A program made the translations under genes and the position numbers. A model generated the notes under the pieces. The model was not told the origin of the DNA. It made no database searches and saw nothing but the letters and a program-made list of their open reading frames with translations. A DNA stretch of 64,000 bases from Mycolicibacter icosiumassiliensis. Lineage in GTDB: Bacteria; Actinomycetota; Actinomycetes; Mycobacteriales; Mycobacteriaceae. How positions within the stretch are numbered: the stretch's first letter is position 1; each line of letters starts with the position of its first letter. The stretch spans positions 3,385,715 through 3,449,714 of the forward strand of contig NZ_LT546166.1 of NCBI RefSeq assembly GCF_900078685.2, read 5' to 3'. Positions 19,640 to 27,596 of the stretch are shown here, one piece after another.

Positions 19640-20539
19640 TTAAGCAGCTTCGGGCAGCGTAGCCGGTGTCAGGGTCCTTTCGTAGGTGGCAGGGCTGGAT
19701 TGACGGCAGTGGGAGTGCCGTCGTTTGGTGTTGTAGCGGGCCAGCCATCGGAAGACCTCCCGGCGGCAGGTCGCCGCGTCCGGCCAGCAGGCACGGTCCT
19801 GCAGGATCTCGCGTTTGAGGGCGGCGTTGAACGATTCGGCCAGGGCGTTGTCGGCGCTCGTTCCCACCGCTCCCATCGACTGGATGACCCCATACTCGCG
19901 GCAGAGGGACACGAAATCCCTTGAGGTGTACTGACTTCCGTGGTCCGAGTGGAACACTGCACCGGCCAACGTGCCGCGTAGCGCGGCAGCGGCGTTGAGG
20001 GCGTCGGTGACCAGTTCGGTGCGCATGTGATCGGCGATCGCCCACCCCGCTACCCGCCGCGAGCAGAAGGAGAGAACCGTGGCGAGGTACAGGTTGCAGA
20101 GGGTGGCCAGTGGCAGGTAGGTGATGTCGCCGACATAACGGGTGTTGATCTGCGCGGCGGTGAAATCCCGCTTCAGCAGATCAGGGACTTTCTGGCTGGC
20201 CGGCTCCGCCTCGGTGGTCTTGACCCGCCGCCGGCGCCGATAACCGACGATCCCGGCGCCGCGCATCACTCGAGCGACCCGCTTGTGGTTGACCCGCTCA
20301 CCGTCGGGCGCACCATCGTTGAGCTCGGCGGTGATCCGCGGCGCCCCGTAGGTGTTGTCCTCGCCGTGCACCACCCGGATACGGGCGGCCAGCGCCTCAT
20401 CAGCGGCGGCCTTCGCGGCGCGGGAATCGGCGCCGGCGAGCCAGGCGTAGAACGATGAACGCGCGACCTCCACGACCGCGCAGAGCCACTTCACCTCGAA
20501 GGCGTGTAGGTGGTCGGCGACGAACTGGAAGCGGCTCAC
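19640..20539 (-). CDS. IS3-family transposase OrfB (DDE integrase domain)
   Basis: About 299 residues from GTG 20539, which overlaps the orfA stop in GTGA. HTH_21-type region (WLCAVVEVARSSFYAWLAG; YGAPRITAELND), then the rve integrase core with DDE residues in RYVGDITYLP (D), VFHSDHGSQYTS (D) and SADNALAESFNAALKRE (E). Ends RTLTPATLPEAA. Appears intact. Coupled start rather than a classic slippery frameshift site, as far as can be seen. Confidence 0.9.
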   Translation of the reverse strand: MSRFQFVADHLHAFEVKWLCAVVEVARSSFYAWLAGADSRAAKAAADEALAARIRVVHGEDNTYGAPRITAELNDGAPDGERVNHKRVARVMRGAGIVGYRRRRRVKTTEAEPASQKVPDLLKRDFTAAQINTRYVGDITYLPLATLCNLYLATVLSFCSRRVAGWAIADHMRTELVTDALNAAAALRGTLAGAVFHSDHGSQYTSRDFVSLCREYGVIQSMGAVGTSADNALAESFNAALKREILQDRACWPDAATCRREVFRWLARYNTKRRHSHCRQSSPATYERTLTPATLPEAA

Positions 20540-20868
20540 CAGTTCGTCTCCCCGGCGAAATATTTGGCTGCCGACCGTAGAATGTCCCGCTCGGTGGATA
20601 GCCGAGCATCGATGCCGCGCAGCGTCTTGTTCCCGGCGCGCAGCCGCACCAGTTCCTGCTCCGGGCTCTCGGCCCCTGGCGCAAGCTCGGTCTCTACGCT
20701 GCCGCGGCGGTGCCGAATCGCCACGCCGGCCGACTTGCACCACGCTGAGAGCGTGGCTTCGCTGACACCGAGCTCGGCAGCGATCTGCGTAATCGTCGCA
20801 CCCTCGGTATCCCGGTACAGCGCGACCGCGTCACGCTTGAACTCATCGGGGTAATTTTTCCTTGCCAT
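20536..20868 (-). CDS. IS3-family transposase OrfA
   Basis: 110 residues: MARKNYPDEFKRDAVALYRD, HTH (TITQIAAELGVSEATLSAWCKSAGV) and a leucine-zipper-like C-terminus (EQELVRLRAGNKTLRGIDARLSTERDILR). Provides the DNA-binding part of the OrfAB transposase. Intact. Confidence 0.9.
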   Translation of the reverse strand: MARKNYPDEFKRDAVALYRDTEGATITQIAAELGVSEATLSAWCKSAGVAIRHRRGSVETELAPGAESPEQELVRLRAGNKTLRGIDARLSTERDILRSAAKYFAGETNW

Positions 20869-20959
20869 CGGGTTGGATCATCTCGCTTCCCCCAGGACAT
20901 TCCTGGGATTGAGCGTGTCCAACACACGGGGTCAAGTCCCAGAACCGCCCTCGTCATTT

Positions 20960-21091
20960 CTAAAGATGTGAGACATCCCGTTTTGGGCTGCACTGCAACG
21001 GATTCTGTGGGTCGGCGTCCACCAGGGCGGCGTAGACCGCGACGATGGTCAGCTTCTCATCCAGGGTCAGATCGGGTTCTGTGGCGTCCAC
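20960..21091 (-). CDS. possible small protein (43 residues)
   Basis: From GTG 21091: VDATEPDLTLDEKLTIVAVY then AALVDADPQNPLQCSPK, stop at 20960, just outside the IS end at 20934. Amphipathic and acidic with plausible codon use. No clear ribosome site. It may be a remnant of a gene damaged near the IS. Confidence 0.3.
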   Translation of the reverse strand: MDATEPDLTLDEKLTIVAVYAALVDADPQNPLQCSPKRDVSHL

Positions 21092-21160
21092 GCTGCCGAC
21101 GGTAGGACGGTGGTCGGACAGTGCATCGTTTCATCACCAGGTCACGAAACTGACCTGCCC

Positions 21161-21182
21161 TGACCTGGGCTTTCCTAGTCCC
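21161..21182 (+). repeat. 22-bp direct repeat flanking the toxin-antitoxin pair (copy 1)
   Basis: The 22 bases starting TGACCTGGGCT at 21161-21182 recur at 21899-21920 with one mismatch (T/C at position 12). The two copies bracket the higBA-like genes at 21189-21841 closely on both sides, which suggests the module was gained or can be lost as a unit. Confidence 0.8.
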
Positions 21183-21188
21183 CGATTG

Positions 21189-21497
21189 CTACCCAGCGGC
21201 GGCGGTTGGACGCTCCTCGACGGTGATCTCCAACCGCGTGCGTAGACCCAGCCGAGCAGCCATGTTGATCAAGGTGTCCAGCGAGAACAGGGCGATCTTG
21301 CCGCGCAGGAGGTCGGACACACGCGGCTGAGTTACCCCGAGGTTCCGCGCCGCGACGGTCTGAGACCACCCGAACTCCGCTAGGCGGTCTTCAATCGCCA
21401 GCATCAGATCGGCTCGCGCTCGCAGGTTGGCAGCTTCCTCGGGCGTGTCCGATACCGCGTCCCACACACTGACGTACGCCTTGATTTCGTCGCTCAT
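21189..21497 (-). CDS. HigA-like XRE antitoxin
   Basis: 102 residues with an XRE HTH: LAEFGWSQTVAARNLGVTQPRVSDLLRGKIALFSLDTLINMAARLG, followed by a short tail LRTRLEITVEERP. The start at 21497 overlaps the toxin stop by 4 bp. Order toxin-antitoxin is that of HigBA. It should bind and neutralise the upstream-encoded toxin and repress the shared promoter. Confidence 0.88.
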   Translation of the reverse strand: MSDEIKAYVSVWDAVSDTPEEAANLRARADLMLAIEDRLAEFGWSQTVAARNLGVTQPRVSDLLRGKIALFSLDTLINMAARLGLRTRLEITVEERPTAAAG

Positions 21498-21841
21498 GGT
21501 TTCTCCCTCCGTTCTCTCTCCACATCGGATATCGCTTGGCTCAGTCGGCGTTTGGCAATGTCGATGTCTGCCTTCGGCGTCTTCTGCGTCTTCTTGGTGA
21601 AGCAGTGCAGGACGTAGATGTGCTCGCCGAGGCTCGCGGTGTAGATGGTCCGGTAAGCACCAGTCTCGGTACGAACCCTGATCTCTCGGACACCTTTCCC
21701 GACGGTCACCATCGGCTTCCAGTCGCTCGGTTCCCGGCCAATCTCTACGCGGTAGAGCTGGTAGCCCATCTCACGGCGGGCATCGTCGGGGAACTCACGC
21801 AGCTCGTCATCCGCGCCTCCCACGAATCGCACTCGCCCCAC
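21494..21841 (-). CDS. HigB/RelE-superfamily toxin (Gp49-like)
   Basis: 115 residues. The central pattern GVREIRVRTETGAYRTIYTASLGEHIYVLHCFTKKTQKTPKADIDIAKRRLS is the phage Gp49/HigB-like RelE fold: a strand with basic residues, aromatic YRTIY, then the F-x-K-K-T-x-x-T-P motif. Predicted ribosome-dependent mRNA endonuclease. Paired with the XRE antitoxin downstream. Confidence 0.88.
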   Translation of the reverse strand: MGRVRFVGGADDELREFPDDARREMGYQLYRVEIGREPSDWKPMVTVGKGVREIRVRTETGAYRTIYTASLGEHIYVLHCFTKKTQKTPKADIDIAKRRLSQAISDVERERREKP

Positions 21842-21851
21842 ACGGACTCAC

Positions 21852-21869
21852 TATACAGAGTTTTGTATA
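21852..21869. promoter_or_regulatory. operator dyad upstream of the toxin gene
   Basis: TATAC and GTATA arms separated by 8 bp (AGAGTTTT), 10 bp before the toxin start at 21841. Overlaps the likely -10 element, so fits autoregulation by the toxin-antitoxin complex. Confidence 0.55.
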
Positions 21870-21949
21870 TGAGGGGTAGCCTCCGCCGACATCCCCTATG
21901 ACCTGGGCTCTCCTAGTCCCTCACCAGTTGCTCGACAACCCCGCTGAGA

Positions 21950-23797
21950 TCAACTACTGAACGCGGCGTTCGGGTCGAGCGCGGCAGCCGACATCGACAA
22001 GCCCGGTACGTTCGCCGTCGACTCCGACGTGCTCCCGACAACGGGTGCATCGTCAGTGGGGACACCAACTTCGGCGGGCGCGGCTGCGACGGGCGGAGCC
22101 TCCTGCACAGCTCCTACCTGCTGTACCGGCCCGTGAGCACCCACGGCGGTGTCGGGCTCAGCCAGTCGGAAGATGCCATCGTGCTCACGGTTGAATCCGC
22201 CCGCGACATCCCCGAGCTTCTGCACGGATTTGTCCTCCATGAGAACATCTCCATCGCCGAGGTAAATCCCGTGCTTCCCGTCGGCGGTGATCACGTCGCC
22301 CTCCCGCATCGAGGCGGGACTCACAGGCTCGCCAAGGTCTTCGCCCTGCGGTGGCAGGACGTAGCCACTCTCCGACGCTGCCATGAACAGCGATTTCGGG
22401 TTGAACTGGTCGGCGGCGACCATCGCCCGAAGCGTCTCCGCCATGCGGAAACTTGGCATCGTCGCCATCCGCCCGTTGCCTACGTCCACCGTGCGGGCTT
22501 CCTCACTGTTCGGGTCGAATTCCGCGTGAGCTGCGGGAACGCCTGCGTCGATAGGCGCAACGCCGCCGTCATCGGGCTGCGTGTCGTCGGGCAACAACTC
22601 GTCGTCGGGAGCCTCGTCCACGTCGGTGTTCTCGTCTTTGTCCGTATCCCTGTCGTCGGCGGGGGTGTCCTCGGGCTCATCATCCAGGGGTTCCTCGACG
22701 GCTGCGAAGGGTTGCTCCTGCCCAAACGGTGACTGCATCCCCTGACCGAGATCAGGCATGCCCATGCTCCCAGGCATGCCGCCACCAGGCATGCCACCAC
22801 CGAGACCGTCCGTTGGTAGTCCCATGTCGGGGCGGGCGTCAGGTTCGCGCCCGAGCAGCTCGTCGAGCTTTTCAGCCAACGAGGTGTCGGGGTTTTCGAT
22901 GTCCCCTCCACCGCCGAGACTGCCAACGCCAGGGTCGGTGATCACCTCATCGGGTGCCTCCGAGAAGCCGCTTCCCGTGCCTGCGTTGCCCGCCAACTGA
23001 TTTCCGAGGCTGTCGGCATCCTTGCCCGCGCCTAGTTTCCAGTCCGCCAGGGCGGCGTCGAGCACACCGATGGACTTGTCCGACTCCGCTCCGTCGGCGG
23101 ACAACTCCGCGATGGAAGGTGCTCCCCCGCCATCGTGCACCGAACGGTCACCACTCAACCACCCGAGCAGCGCGGTCACGGGTGCCGCGATCATGCCAAG
23201 TCCCGGGATCGCAGCCGCCGCCGTGCTGCCGATACCAAGACCAATACCCGTGTCAGCCTTGTGCTTCTCCGCCGCACCGGCCAAGTACATTCGCACGCTC
23301 TTGACCGACTCCCGCACCGTCTTCAACGCCCCGTCCGCGTGCTTGTTCGACGACGTGATCACAGGTGGGAGCGCTGCCTTGACCGCCTCGGTGCGCTCCA
23401 CCAGCACCGATAGGTCCGCTTCTCCCCCGCTGCCGTACTTGGTCTGGAGGCGCTCGCCCCAAGTTCCCGACAACTGGTTGGTGATCACGCCCTTGACTCC
23501 CTCGATACCTTCGATCAACGCATCGAGCGAGGTAGTCAGCGTTTCGTGATGCAGCGCAGGCATTTTCGTGAGCGAGTCCGTGCATCCACCGCCGCAAGTG
23601 TGATCACAGAACGAGCGCACGGCGGCGGGATCGGCGTTCACCGTGGCGGTGTTGATGTTCCCCAGTCGCGAGTCCAAGGACTGCACGCTGTCGGCAGCGC
23701 GGGCTCCGCTCGGGTTGTCGATGTCGCTGTTTCCAGTCGAAGGCAGGTACAGCATCCCTGTACCTGCGGGAGCGTGGAGGATGTTGGCGTTGGTCAT
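21950..23797 (-). CDS. large secreted-type protein: WXG100-like helical domain plus NlpC/P60-like C-terminal domain
   Basis: 615 residues. Region 80-180 is helical with a GTWGERLQ turn between helices, as in WXG100 proteins. A glycine-rich hydrophobic stretch follows (GIGLGIGSTAAAAIPGLGMIAAPVTALLGWL, about 185-215), then Gly/Met/Pro (GGGMPGGGMPGSMGMPDLGQGM) and very acidic segments. The C-terminal part has FNPKSLFMAASESGYVLPPQ and MREGDVITADGKHGIYLGDGDVLME, which looks like an NlpC/P60 or Rv3899c-type fold that keeps the histidine but has no nucleophile cysteine. Last gene of the 28461-21950 operon. Role inferred as an ESX-like substrate. Confidence 0.7.
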   Translation of the reverse strand: MTNANILHAPAGTGMLYLPSTGNSDIDNPSGARAADSVQSLDSRLGNINTATVNADPAAVRSFCDHTCGGGCTDSLTKMPALHHETLTTSLDALIEGIEGVKGVITNQLSGTWGERLQTKYGSGGEADLSVLVERTEAVKAALPPVITSSNKHADGALKTVRESVKSVRMYLAGAAEKHKADTGIGLGIGSTAAAAIPGLGMIAAPVTALLGWLSGDRSVHDGGGAPSIAELSADGAESDKSIGVLDAALADWKLGAGKDADSLGNQLAGNAGTGSGFSEAPDEVITDPGVGSLGGGGDIENPDTSLAEKLDELLGREPDARPDMGLPTDGLGGGMPGGGMPGSMGMPDLGQGMQSPFGQEQPFAAVEEPLDDEPEDTPADDRDTDKDENTDVDEAPDDELLPDDTQPDDGGVAPIDAGVPAAHAEFDPNSEEARTVDVGNGRMATMPSFRMAETLRAMVAADQFNPKSLFMAASESGYVLPPQGEDLGEPVSPASMREGDVITADGKHGIYLGDGDVLMEDKSVQKLGDVAGGFNREHDGIFRLAEPDTAVGAHGPVQQVGAVQEAPPVAAAPAEVGVPTDDAPVVGSTSESTANVPGLSMSAAALDPNAAFSS

Positions 23798-23807
23798 GGT
23801 CAGCTCC

Positions 23808-24152
23808 CTAGATCGTCACGATTTCGTCGACATCGGACACCGCCTGGTCGGTGACGTCCTGCTGTCCCACCGCTTGTTTTTCGAGCGTGAGGGCGTCGGC
23901 GCGCAGTGTCTCCACCAGGCGTTTCGCCACCGCTGCATACCTCACCTGCACGCGGGTCAACGCCTCAACGGCGGGTACCCTGATGGGTGCCACGTCGCCA
24001 TCAGCGGTGCCCTCACTGGCGGGTTCGAGGGCGTCGTCGAAGATCGCCTTCGAGGCGGTCGCCAAGGACTCGATCTCGTCGGCTTGGGCGCGAAGGTTTT
24101 TCGCCGCTGCATTCAACTCGTCGGGGTCGACGATGAGGGTGTCAGTGGGCAT
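23808..24152 (-). CDS. WXG100/Esx-like small helical protein
   Basis: 114 residues from ATG 24152 (ribosome site GGAGG just upstream). MPTDTLIVDPDELNAAAKNL RAQADEIESL begins a helix-hairpin, then a linker and RVQVRYAAVAKRLVETLRADALTLEKQA, ending acidic DVDEIVTI. Matches the size and helix-turn-helix shape of ESX-secreted partners although a WXG triplet is lacking. Located 10 bp before the 615-residue protein gene, so they may act as a pair. Confidence 0.65.
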   Translation of the reverse strand: MPTDTLIVDPDELNAAAKNLRAQADEIESLATASKAIFDDALEPASEGTADGDVAPIRVPAVEALTRVQVRYAAVAKRLVETLRADALTLEKQAVGQQDVTDQAVSDVDEIVTI

Positions 24153-24354
24153 TGGTCGCTCCTCCGTTGTGGATCGCGCGCCAGACCGACGTGATGCTAA
24201 TTCCGGCGCGGTCAGCGATGCGCTGATAGGTCCAACCCGAGTCGGCAAGTACGCGGATCACCGCGCGTCGGCGGGTCACCGCAGCGTCCAGGGCGCGGGA
24301 GAGGTTGTCCACCTCCGCCTGCACCCTGGTCAGCGTGCGTTCTGGTTGCTGCAT
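24142..24354 (-). CDS. small HTH protein
   Basis: 70 residues: MQQPERTLTRVQAEVDNLSRALDAAVTRRRA, then VIRVLADSGWTYQRIADRAGISITSVWRAIHNGG, a clear HTH. Overlaps the start of the Esx-like gene by 11 bp. TAAAAT (reverse strand, 24361-24366) is 6 nt before the ATG, so a leaderless internal promoter is likely. Regulator of the two following secreted-protein genes by position (inference). Confidence 0.75.
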   Translation of the reverse strand: MQQPERTLTRVQAEVDNLSRALDAAVTRRRAVIRVLADSGWTYQRIADRAGISITSVWRAIHNGGATNAH

Positions 24355-24415
24355 ACCATGATTTTACGGGGCGTGTATGATCCCTACCAGCGACATCCGT
24401 ATAGGGTAGGTATAC

Positions 24416-24484
24416 CTAGACCGTTTGCTGGGCGAGCCTTTTTCGCCGATCTGCGAAATAGGCGGAGGCGGCGTGCAAGGACAT
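24416..24484 (-). CDS. possible 22-residue peptide
   Basis: MSLHAASAYFADRRKRLAQQ then TV, stop at 24416. It starts inside the 18-bp repeat at 24479-24496, whose other copy (24785-24802) begins a 12-codon frame that runs into the next small gene. Basic amphipathic peptide; expression uncertain. Confidence 0.3.
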   Translation of the reverse strand: MSLHAASAYFADRRKRLAQQTV

Positions 24485-24496
24485 GGAAACGTGCAG
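24479..24496. repeat. 18-bp direct repeat preceding tiny reading frames
   Basis: GGACATGGAAACGTGCAG at 24479-24496 and again at 24785-24802 (identical). Read on the minus strand each carries TTTCCATGTCC, i.e. an ATG in the same place: one opens a 22-codon frame, the other a 12-codon frame (MSQVPVREEQRQ) whose TGA overlaps the ATG of the 24755 gene. Confidence 0.75.
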
Positions 24497-24578
24497 GTGG
24501 TGAGGTAGGCGGAGCCGCCAACCCCTAGCCGTCCAGTGGGGATGCACACCGTCCCTGTGTGGGCGTGGCGTGGCAGAC

Positions 24579-24605
24579 CGAGCGCATGTGCCGCGATGGG
24601 CGGAG
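24579..24605 (+). repeat. dispersed 27-bp intergenic repeat (copy 1)
   Basis: Positions 24579-24605 occur as an exact inverted copy at 52649-52675, and a related longer copy with small insertions lies at 32945-32974. All three start CGAGCGC and end GGCGGAG in one orientation and lie outside genes. Unknown function. Confidence 0.75.
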
Positions 24606-24632
24606 GCTGGGCGTGGCGGTGTCCGGTCCCGC

Positions 24633-24755
24633 TCAGGTGTAAGTGCCTGCCTTGGCAGCGTCGATGTCCTCGGTCTTGGTCGTGCTCTCCGCTTCCCCGG
24701 CGGTGTGCGCCTCGGCGAGTCGCTTACCTGCATCGGCGGGAGTTGGCGCGGTCAT
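24633..24755 (-). CDS. small acidic protein (40 residues)
   Basis: From ATG 24755: MTAPTPADAGKRLAEAHTAG then EAESTTKTEDIDAAKAGTYT. Ribosome site GAGAGGAAC lies upstream and the start overlaps the stop of a 12-codon upstream frame. Codon use is normal for the element. It lies in the secreted-protein operon between the metalloprotease gene and the HTH gene, and could be a small secretion partner; function unknown. Confidence 0.5.
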   Translation of the reverse strand: MTAPTPADAGKRLAEAHTAGEAESTTKTEDIDAAKAGTYT

Positions 24756-24810
24756 TGTCGTTGTTCCTCTCTCACAGGGACTTGGGACATGGAAACGTGC
24801 AGCTAGAGGG

Positions 24811-25548
24811 CTAGTTCTGGAGGTACTTGTTCACGCACGACTTGAAGTCCGTCGTGGTCATCCCCTCATGGAACGCCTCCTCGCGGACGGCGGTACCACC
24901 GAGAGCTGTCAACGGCAGAGCACGGTCTAGGTCAGCGGTGGGGACACCTTTTGCCGCGAGAGCGAAACCAGCCAAGCAGTCAGCGGAGGTCTCGGCGGCG
25001 TTGGTGGAGCCGATGAGCGGGGCGTCGTGAAGGTCGGCGGAGAAACCCCGCGCCGCCTGGATGGCATGTCCCACCTCGTGCGCAGCGGTGATCTCTAGTG
25101 CTACAACGCCATAGGGAGGATCGGCGAGTAGTCGCCGTTCCCAGTCCGCGTCGTACTTGATGTCCGTCGAGTCGTCACCGCACCCGACGGCGTGTGCTGT
25201 CGGAAACATCGTGGTATCGCACACCAACGGTGATTGAGACGCCTCGGTGCGGACGTTCAGCAGAATGCCCTTTCCCCGCCAGAACGTCACCATGTTCTGC
25301 ACTGCCTCATCCATCGACGCGACGCGGGGATTCTCGCGAGTTCTGATCTTTCCGCCGTTCGGCAGGAACCCCTCCAAGGGGTTTTCGGTGGGCACGGGAT
25401 CGGCGGGAGTCACGCCGTCGAGGGCGGCGTCGAGCGGGGTGAGTTTCGTGGTCGCTGTCCCACTCACGGTGTGGCTGCACGCGGGTAGCACAAGAGCCGC
25501 CGCGACAGCAACCGCGACGGTAGTCCTCCGTGCCCAGATGCTGGACAT
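24811..25548 (-). CDS. lipoprotein neutral zinc metalloprotease
   Basis: About 245 residues from ATG 25548 (MSSIWARRTTVAVAVAAALV). Lipobox LPAC puts the acylated cysteine at residue 24. Zinc motif AAHEVGHAIQ at about 156-164, and ETSADCLAGF near 186-195 supplies the third ligand, as in pfam04228-type neutral zinc peptidases; cysteines suggest disulfides. An in-frame ATG at 25608 overlaps the upstream stop and would add 20 residues; the shorter start is chosen because it gives a standard lipoprotein signal. Probably processes secreted products of the same operon (inference). Confidence 0.85.
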   Translation of the reverse strand: MSSIWARRTTVAVAVAAALVLPACSHTVSGTATTKLTPLDAALDGVTPADPVPTENPLEGFLPNGGKIRTRENPRVASMDEAVQNMVTFWRGKGILLNVRTEASQSPLVCDTTMFPTAHAVGCGDDSTDIKYDADWERRLLADPPYGVVALEITAAHEVGHAIQAARGFSADLHDAPLIGSTNAAETSADCLAGFALAAKGVPTADLDRALPLTALGGTAVREEAFHEGMTTTDFKSCVNKYLQN

Positions 25549-25604
25549 GGGACTATCATCCCCAATGCTCTTGGCGTTGGCTAGAGACCAGGTGGGACGT
25601 GACA

Positions 25605-26819
25605 TCACCCCGCCTTCCTCTCGGGTTTGGACGGCTCTGGCTCTCCACTGCCGAAATCGGGCTCGGGCTTGCCGCTCGACGCCCGTCCGATGAGACCGCC
25701 CTGGACTGCCTCGTCTGCCGTTCCTTGTCCAACGAGATCAGGGTCGCGGTTCGGAATCTCCGGCGGCTTCATGTTTTTCGAGTGCTGGGCTCCACCTCCC
25801 CCTAAACCTCCCATGCCGCCCATCGGACCTCCCATTGGAGGACGTCCACCACCGCCTGCGTTCGGGTTACCTGCCGCAGTAGCAGCGACTGCACCTGAAC
25901 CGCGACCGCTTACGTCGGCGATGGTTTTCACCCCTGTGACTGATCCGCCACGGTCGGGCTGACCGGTCGCGACGGCTGCTGCCGCTCCCAGTCCAGAGCC
26001 CGCCGCCATACCGTCACCCGAGAGACCAGTAGCTACGTCAGCGCCACGATCATCTTTTTTCCGCTGCGGGGCTTGCATGTTGGGAATACTGCCTGGCATC
26101 GCGCCCATTCCGCTGGGCATTCCGCCAGCGGGCTGCATCTGCATCGGTGCCATCTGGGGAGGCATGGGCGCAGTGGTCGCGGCGCGGGCTGCACCAGCAC
26201 TAGCGGTGTCCCCTGACACGTGCGTGCCGACGTCTGCCATCGACATCGGCGGTAATGACGGCATGCCCCCGCCGCCTCCGCCTCCACCGCTGCTTGGACG
26301 GTTGAGAGGCATCAAGGTGACACCGCCCTCGCCTGTATCGGTGGTGCGACCACGCTTCCCACCCGACCCGCGCCACTCGCTCACCTCAACCGTCGGGAAT
26401 CGTGGCGGGGTCGCGGTCGTCTCGCCCGCGTGGCGCACCCGCGCAGAGTCACGCTCGGCGATCAGCTCGCCGAGCTTCTTGTCCTCTACCTGCGCCTGAG
26501 CTATACCACCGAAGCGCACCGCCGCGATGGTCTTCCGCCGTTGGTCCTCGATGTCCGAGGGGGTAGGCGCGGCGGAGAAGGCGTTATCAGCATCAGCCTG
26601 TATCTGACAAGCGCTCACCATGTCGGTGCAGTTCTCTTGCAGCGCTTGCAATTTCGAGATATGCCCGTCGAGCAGCTCCACGGCGGCTTCGGCGGCTTTA
26701 CCCTGCTGGGTTTCGATGATTTGCAGCCGTGCCGCCATGAGCTGTTCGGCAACATCACCGCAGCTTGCCGCCATTTCACTGAATCCCTGACCTGCCCCGG
26801 TGAAGGGTGACTCAGACAT
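25605..26819 (-). CDS. helical Esp-like secreted protein with Gly/Met/Pro-rich C-terminus
   Basis: 404 residues, MSESPFTGAGQGFSEMAASC.... Residues 1-140 are helical (VAEQLMAARLQIIETQQGKAAEAAVELLDG; QVEDKKLGELIAERDSARVRHAG), comparable to EspB/WXG-type helical domains. Then a SEWRGSGGKRGR segment and low-complexity repeats (PSSGGGGGGGGMPSLPPMS, PPMGGPMGGMGGLGGGG) to a charged tail EPEPSKPERKAG. No Sec signal. Located between the 149-residue gene (8-bp overlap) and the metalloprotease gene (overlap). Likely exported without a Sec signal; role unknown. Confidence 0.65.
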   Translation of the reverse strand: MSESPFTGAGQGFSEMAASCGDVAEQLMAARLQIIETQQGKAAEAAVELLDGHISKLQALQENCTDMVSACQIQADADNAFSAAPTPSDIEDQRRKTIAAVRFGGIAQAQVEDKKLGELIAERDSARVRHAGETTATPPRFPTVEVSEWRGSGGKRGRTTDTGEGGVTLMPLNRPSSGGGGGGGGMPSLPPMSMADVGTHVSGDTASAGAARAATTAPMPPQMAPMQMQPAGGMPSGMGAMPGSIPNMQAPQRKKDDRGADVATGLSGDGMAAGSGLGAAAAVATGQPDRGGSVTGVKTIADVSGRGSGAVAATAAGNPNAGGGGRPPMGGPMGGMGGLGGGGAQHSKNMKPPEIPNRDPDLVGQGTADEAVQGGLIGRASSGKPEPDFGSGEPEPSKPERKAG

Positions 26820-27261
26820 GATCGCCGCCAGCGGATTTGAGTCTGCACTGCATGTCGTCGATCAGATCGAGTACCTGTCCAACGGCTTGCGCTGCGGTTC
26901 CTGTCACGTATGGGACGAGCGCCAGCACTTCACCGCGTGCGGCGGTCAGGAGGGCGTGCTTCGTCAGGCATTCGCGGCGGCAGGAGGAGAGAACATCGAC
27001 GTACTCCGATCCCGCGTACTCCCGATTCAGTGAGGTATCCCATGCCGATGCCTGGTCGAGTTGCGCGATGAGCGAGAGCGCCTGGCGGTTCAGGTGGAAG
27101 AAGTGATAGCTGACCGTGTGGAGGCTTCGCACCGCTTCGTGATTAAGGGCGGGCTCGGTGTACATCGCCGCGCAGAGACGCATACTCGCCGCGTTGGTGC
27201 CGTTCGCATACGCAGCGAAGGCGTTGCTGTAGCTGAGGAACGGTGATGTCGTCGTGCTCAT
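26812..27261 (-). CDS. helical protein, possible ESX-like substrate
   Basis: 149 residues, MSTTTSPFLSYSNAFAAYAN..., predicted mainly helical with two long helices (RSLHTVSYHFFHLNRQALSLIAQLD; TGTAAQAVGQVLDLIDDMQCRL). Contains YAGSE, which fits the YxxxD/E secretion motif pattern, but this is short and may be chance. Overlaps both neighbours (4 and 8 bp). No signal peptide. Function unknown. Confidence 0.6.
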   Translation of the reverse strand: MSTTTSPFLSYSNAFAAYANGTNAASMRLCAAMYTEPALNHEAVRSLHTVSYHFFHLNRQALSLIAQLDQASAWDTSLNREYAGSEYVDVLSSCRRECLTKHALLTAARGEVLALVPYVTGTAAQAVGQVLDLIDDMQCRLKSAGGDHV

Positions 27262-27596
27262 CGGTACCCACCTCCATCAACCTGACGCTGCAAGTCCCTG
27301 AGCGCGTCGATGTCGTCGCGTAGGCGTTCCAGCTCCACACGAAGTTGTCCCCGTGCAGCGGGACGACGCGGGGTGAGTAAGTCCTCGGCGGGGTACTCCA
27401 CCTGGGTATACCGATCAGGGAGGGTCGGTTCGGGAAGTTCATCAACCGCCGACGGATCGGCGGATATCACCTGCTCCACCGACACAGGCTGCGTCGTGCG
27501 ACGGTCTCCTACCGAATAGCCGACAGCGCCCGCGCCGACGACAGCCACCGCCACGACAGCCCCCGCGATGGAGCCTCGTGTAATTACGTCTTTCAT
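27258..27596 (-). CDS. single-pass membrane protein
   Basis: 112 residues from ATG 27596 (MKDVITRGSIAGAVVAVAVV). One transmembrane segment (about 8-28), a Pro-rich acidic region, and a C-terminal coiled helix (LRVELERLRDDIDALRDLQRQVD). The ATG overlaps the protease stop by 4 bp. Could be a membrane anchor or partner for the secreted cassette. Confidence 0.7.
   Translation of the reverse strand: MKDVITRGSIAGAVVAVAVVGAGAVGYSVGDRRTTQPVSVEQVISADPSAVDELPEPTLPDRYTQVEYPAEDLLTPRRPAARGQLRVELERLRDDIDALRDLQRQVDGGGYR

Larger units (their letters stand above)
19609..20934 (-). mobile_element. IS3-family insertion sequence (first copy)
   Basis: About 1326 bp with imperfect terminal inverted repeats of 21 bp that both begin TG: positions 19609-19629 and the complement of 20914-20934 agree at about 17 positions, including TGGACACG. 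Contains orfA and orfB in IS3 order on the minus strand. No clear target duplication is visible at the flanks. Confidence 0.85.
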
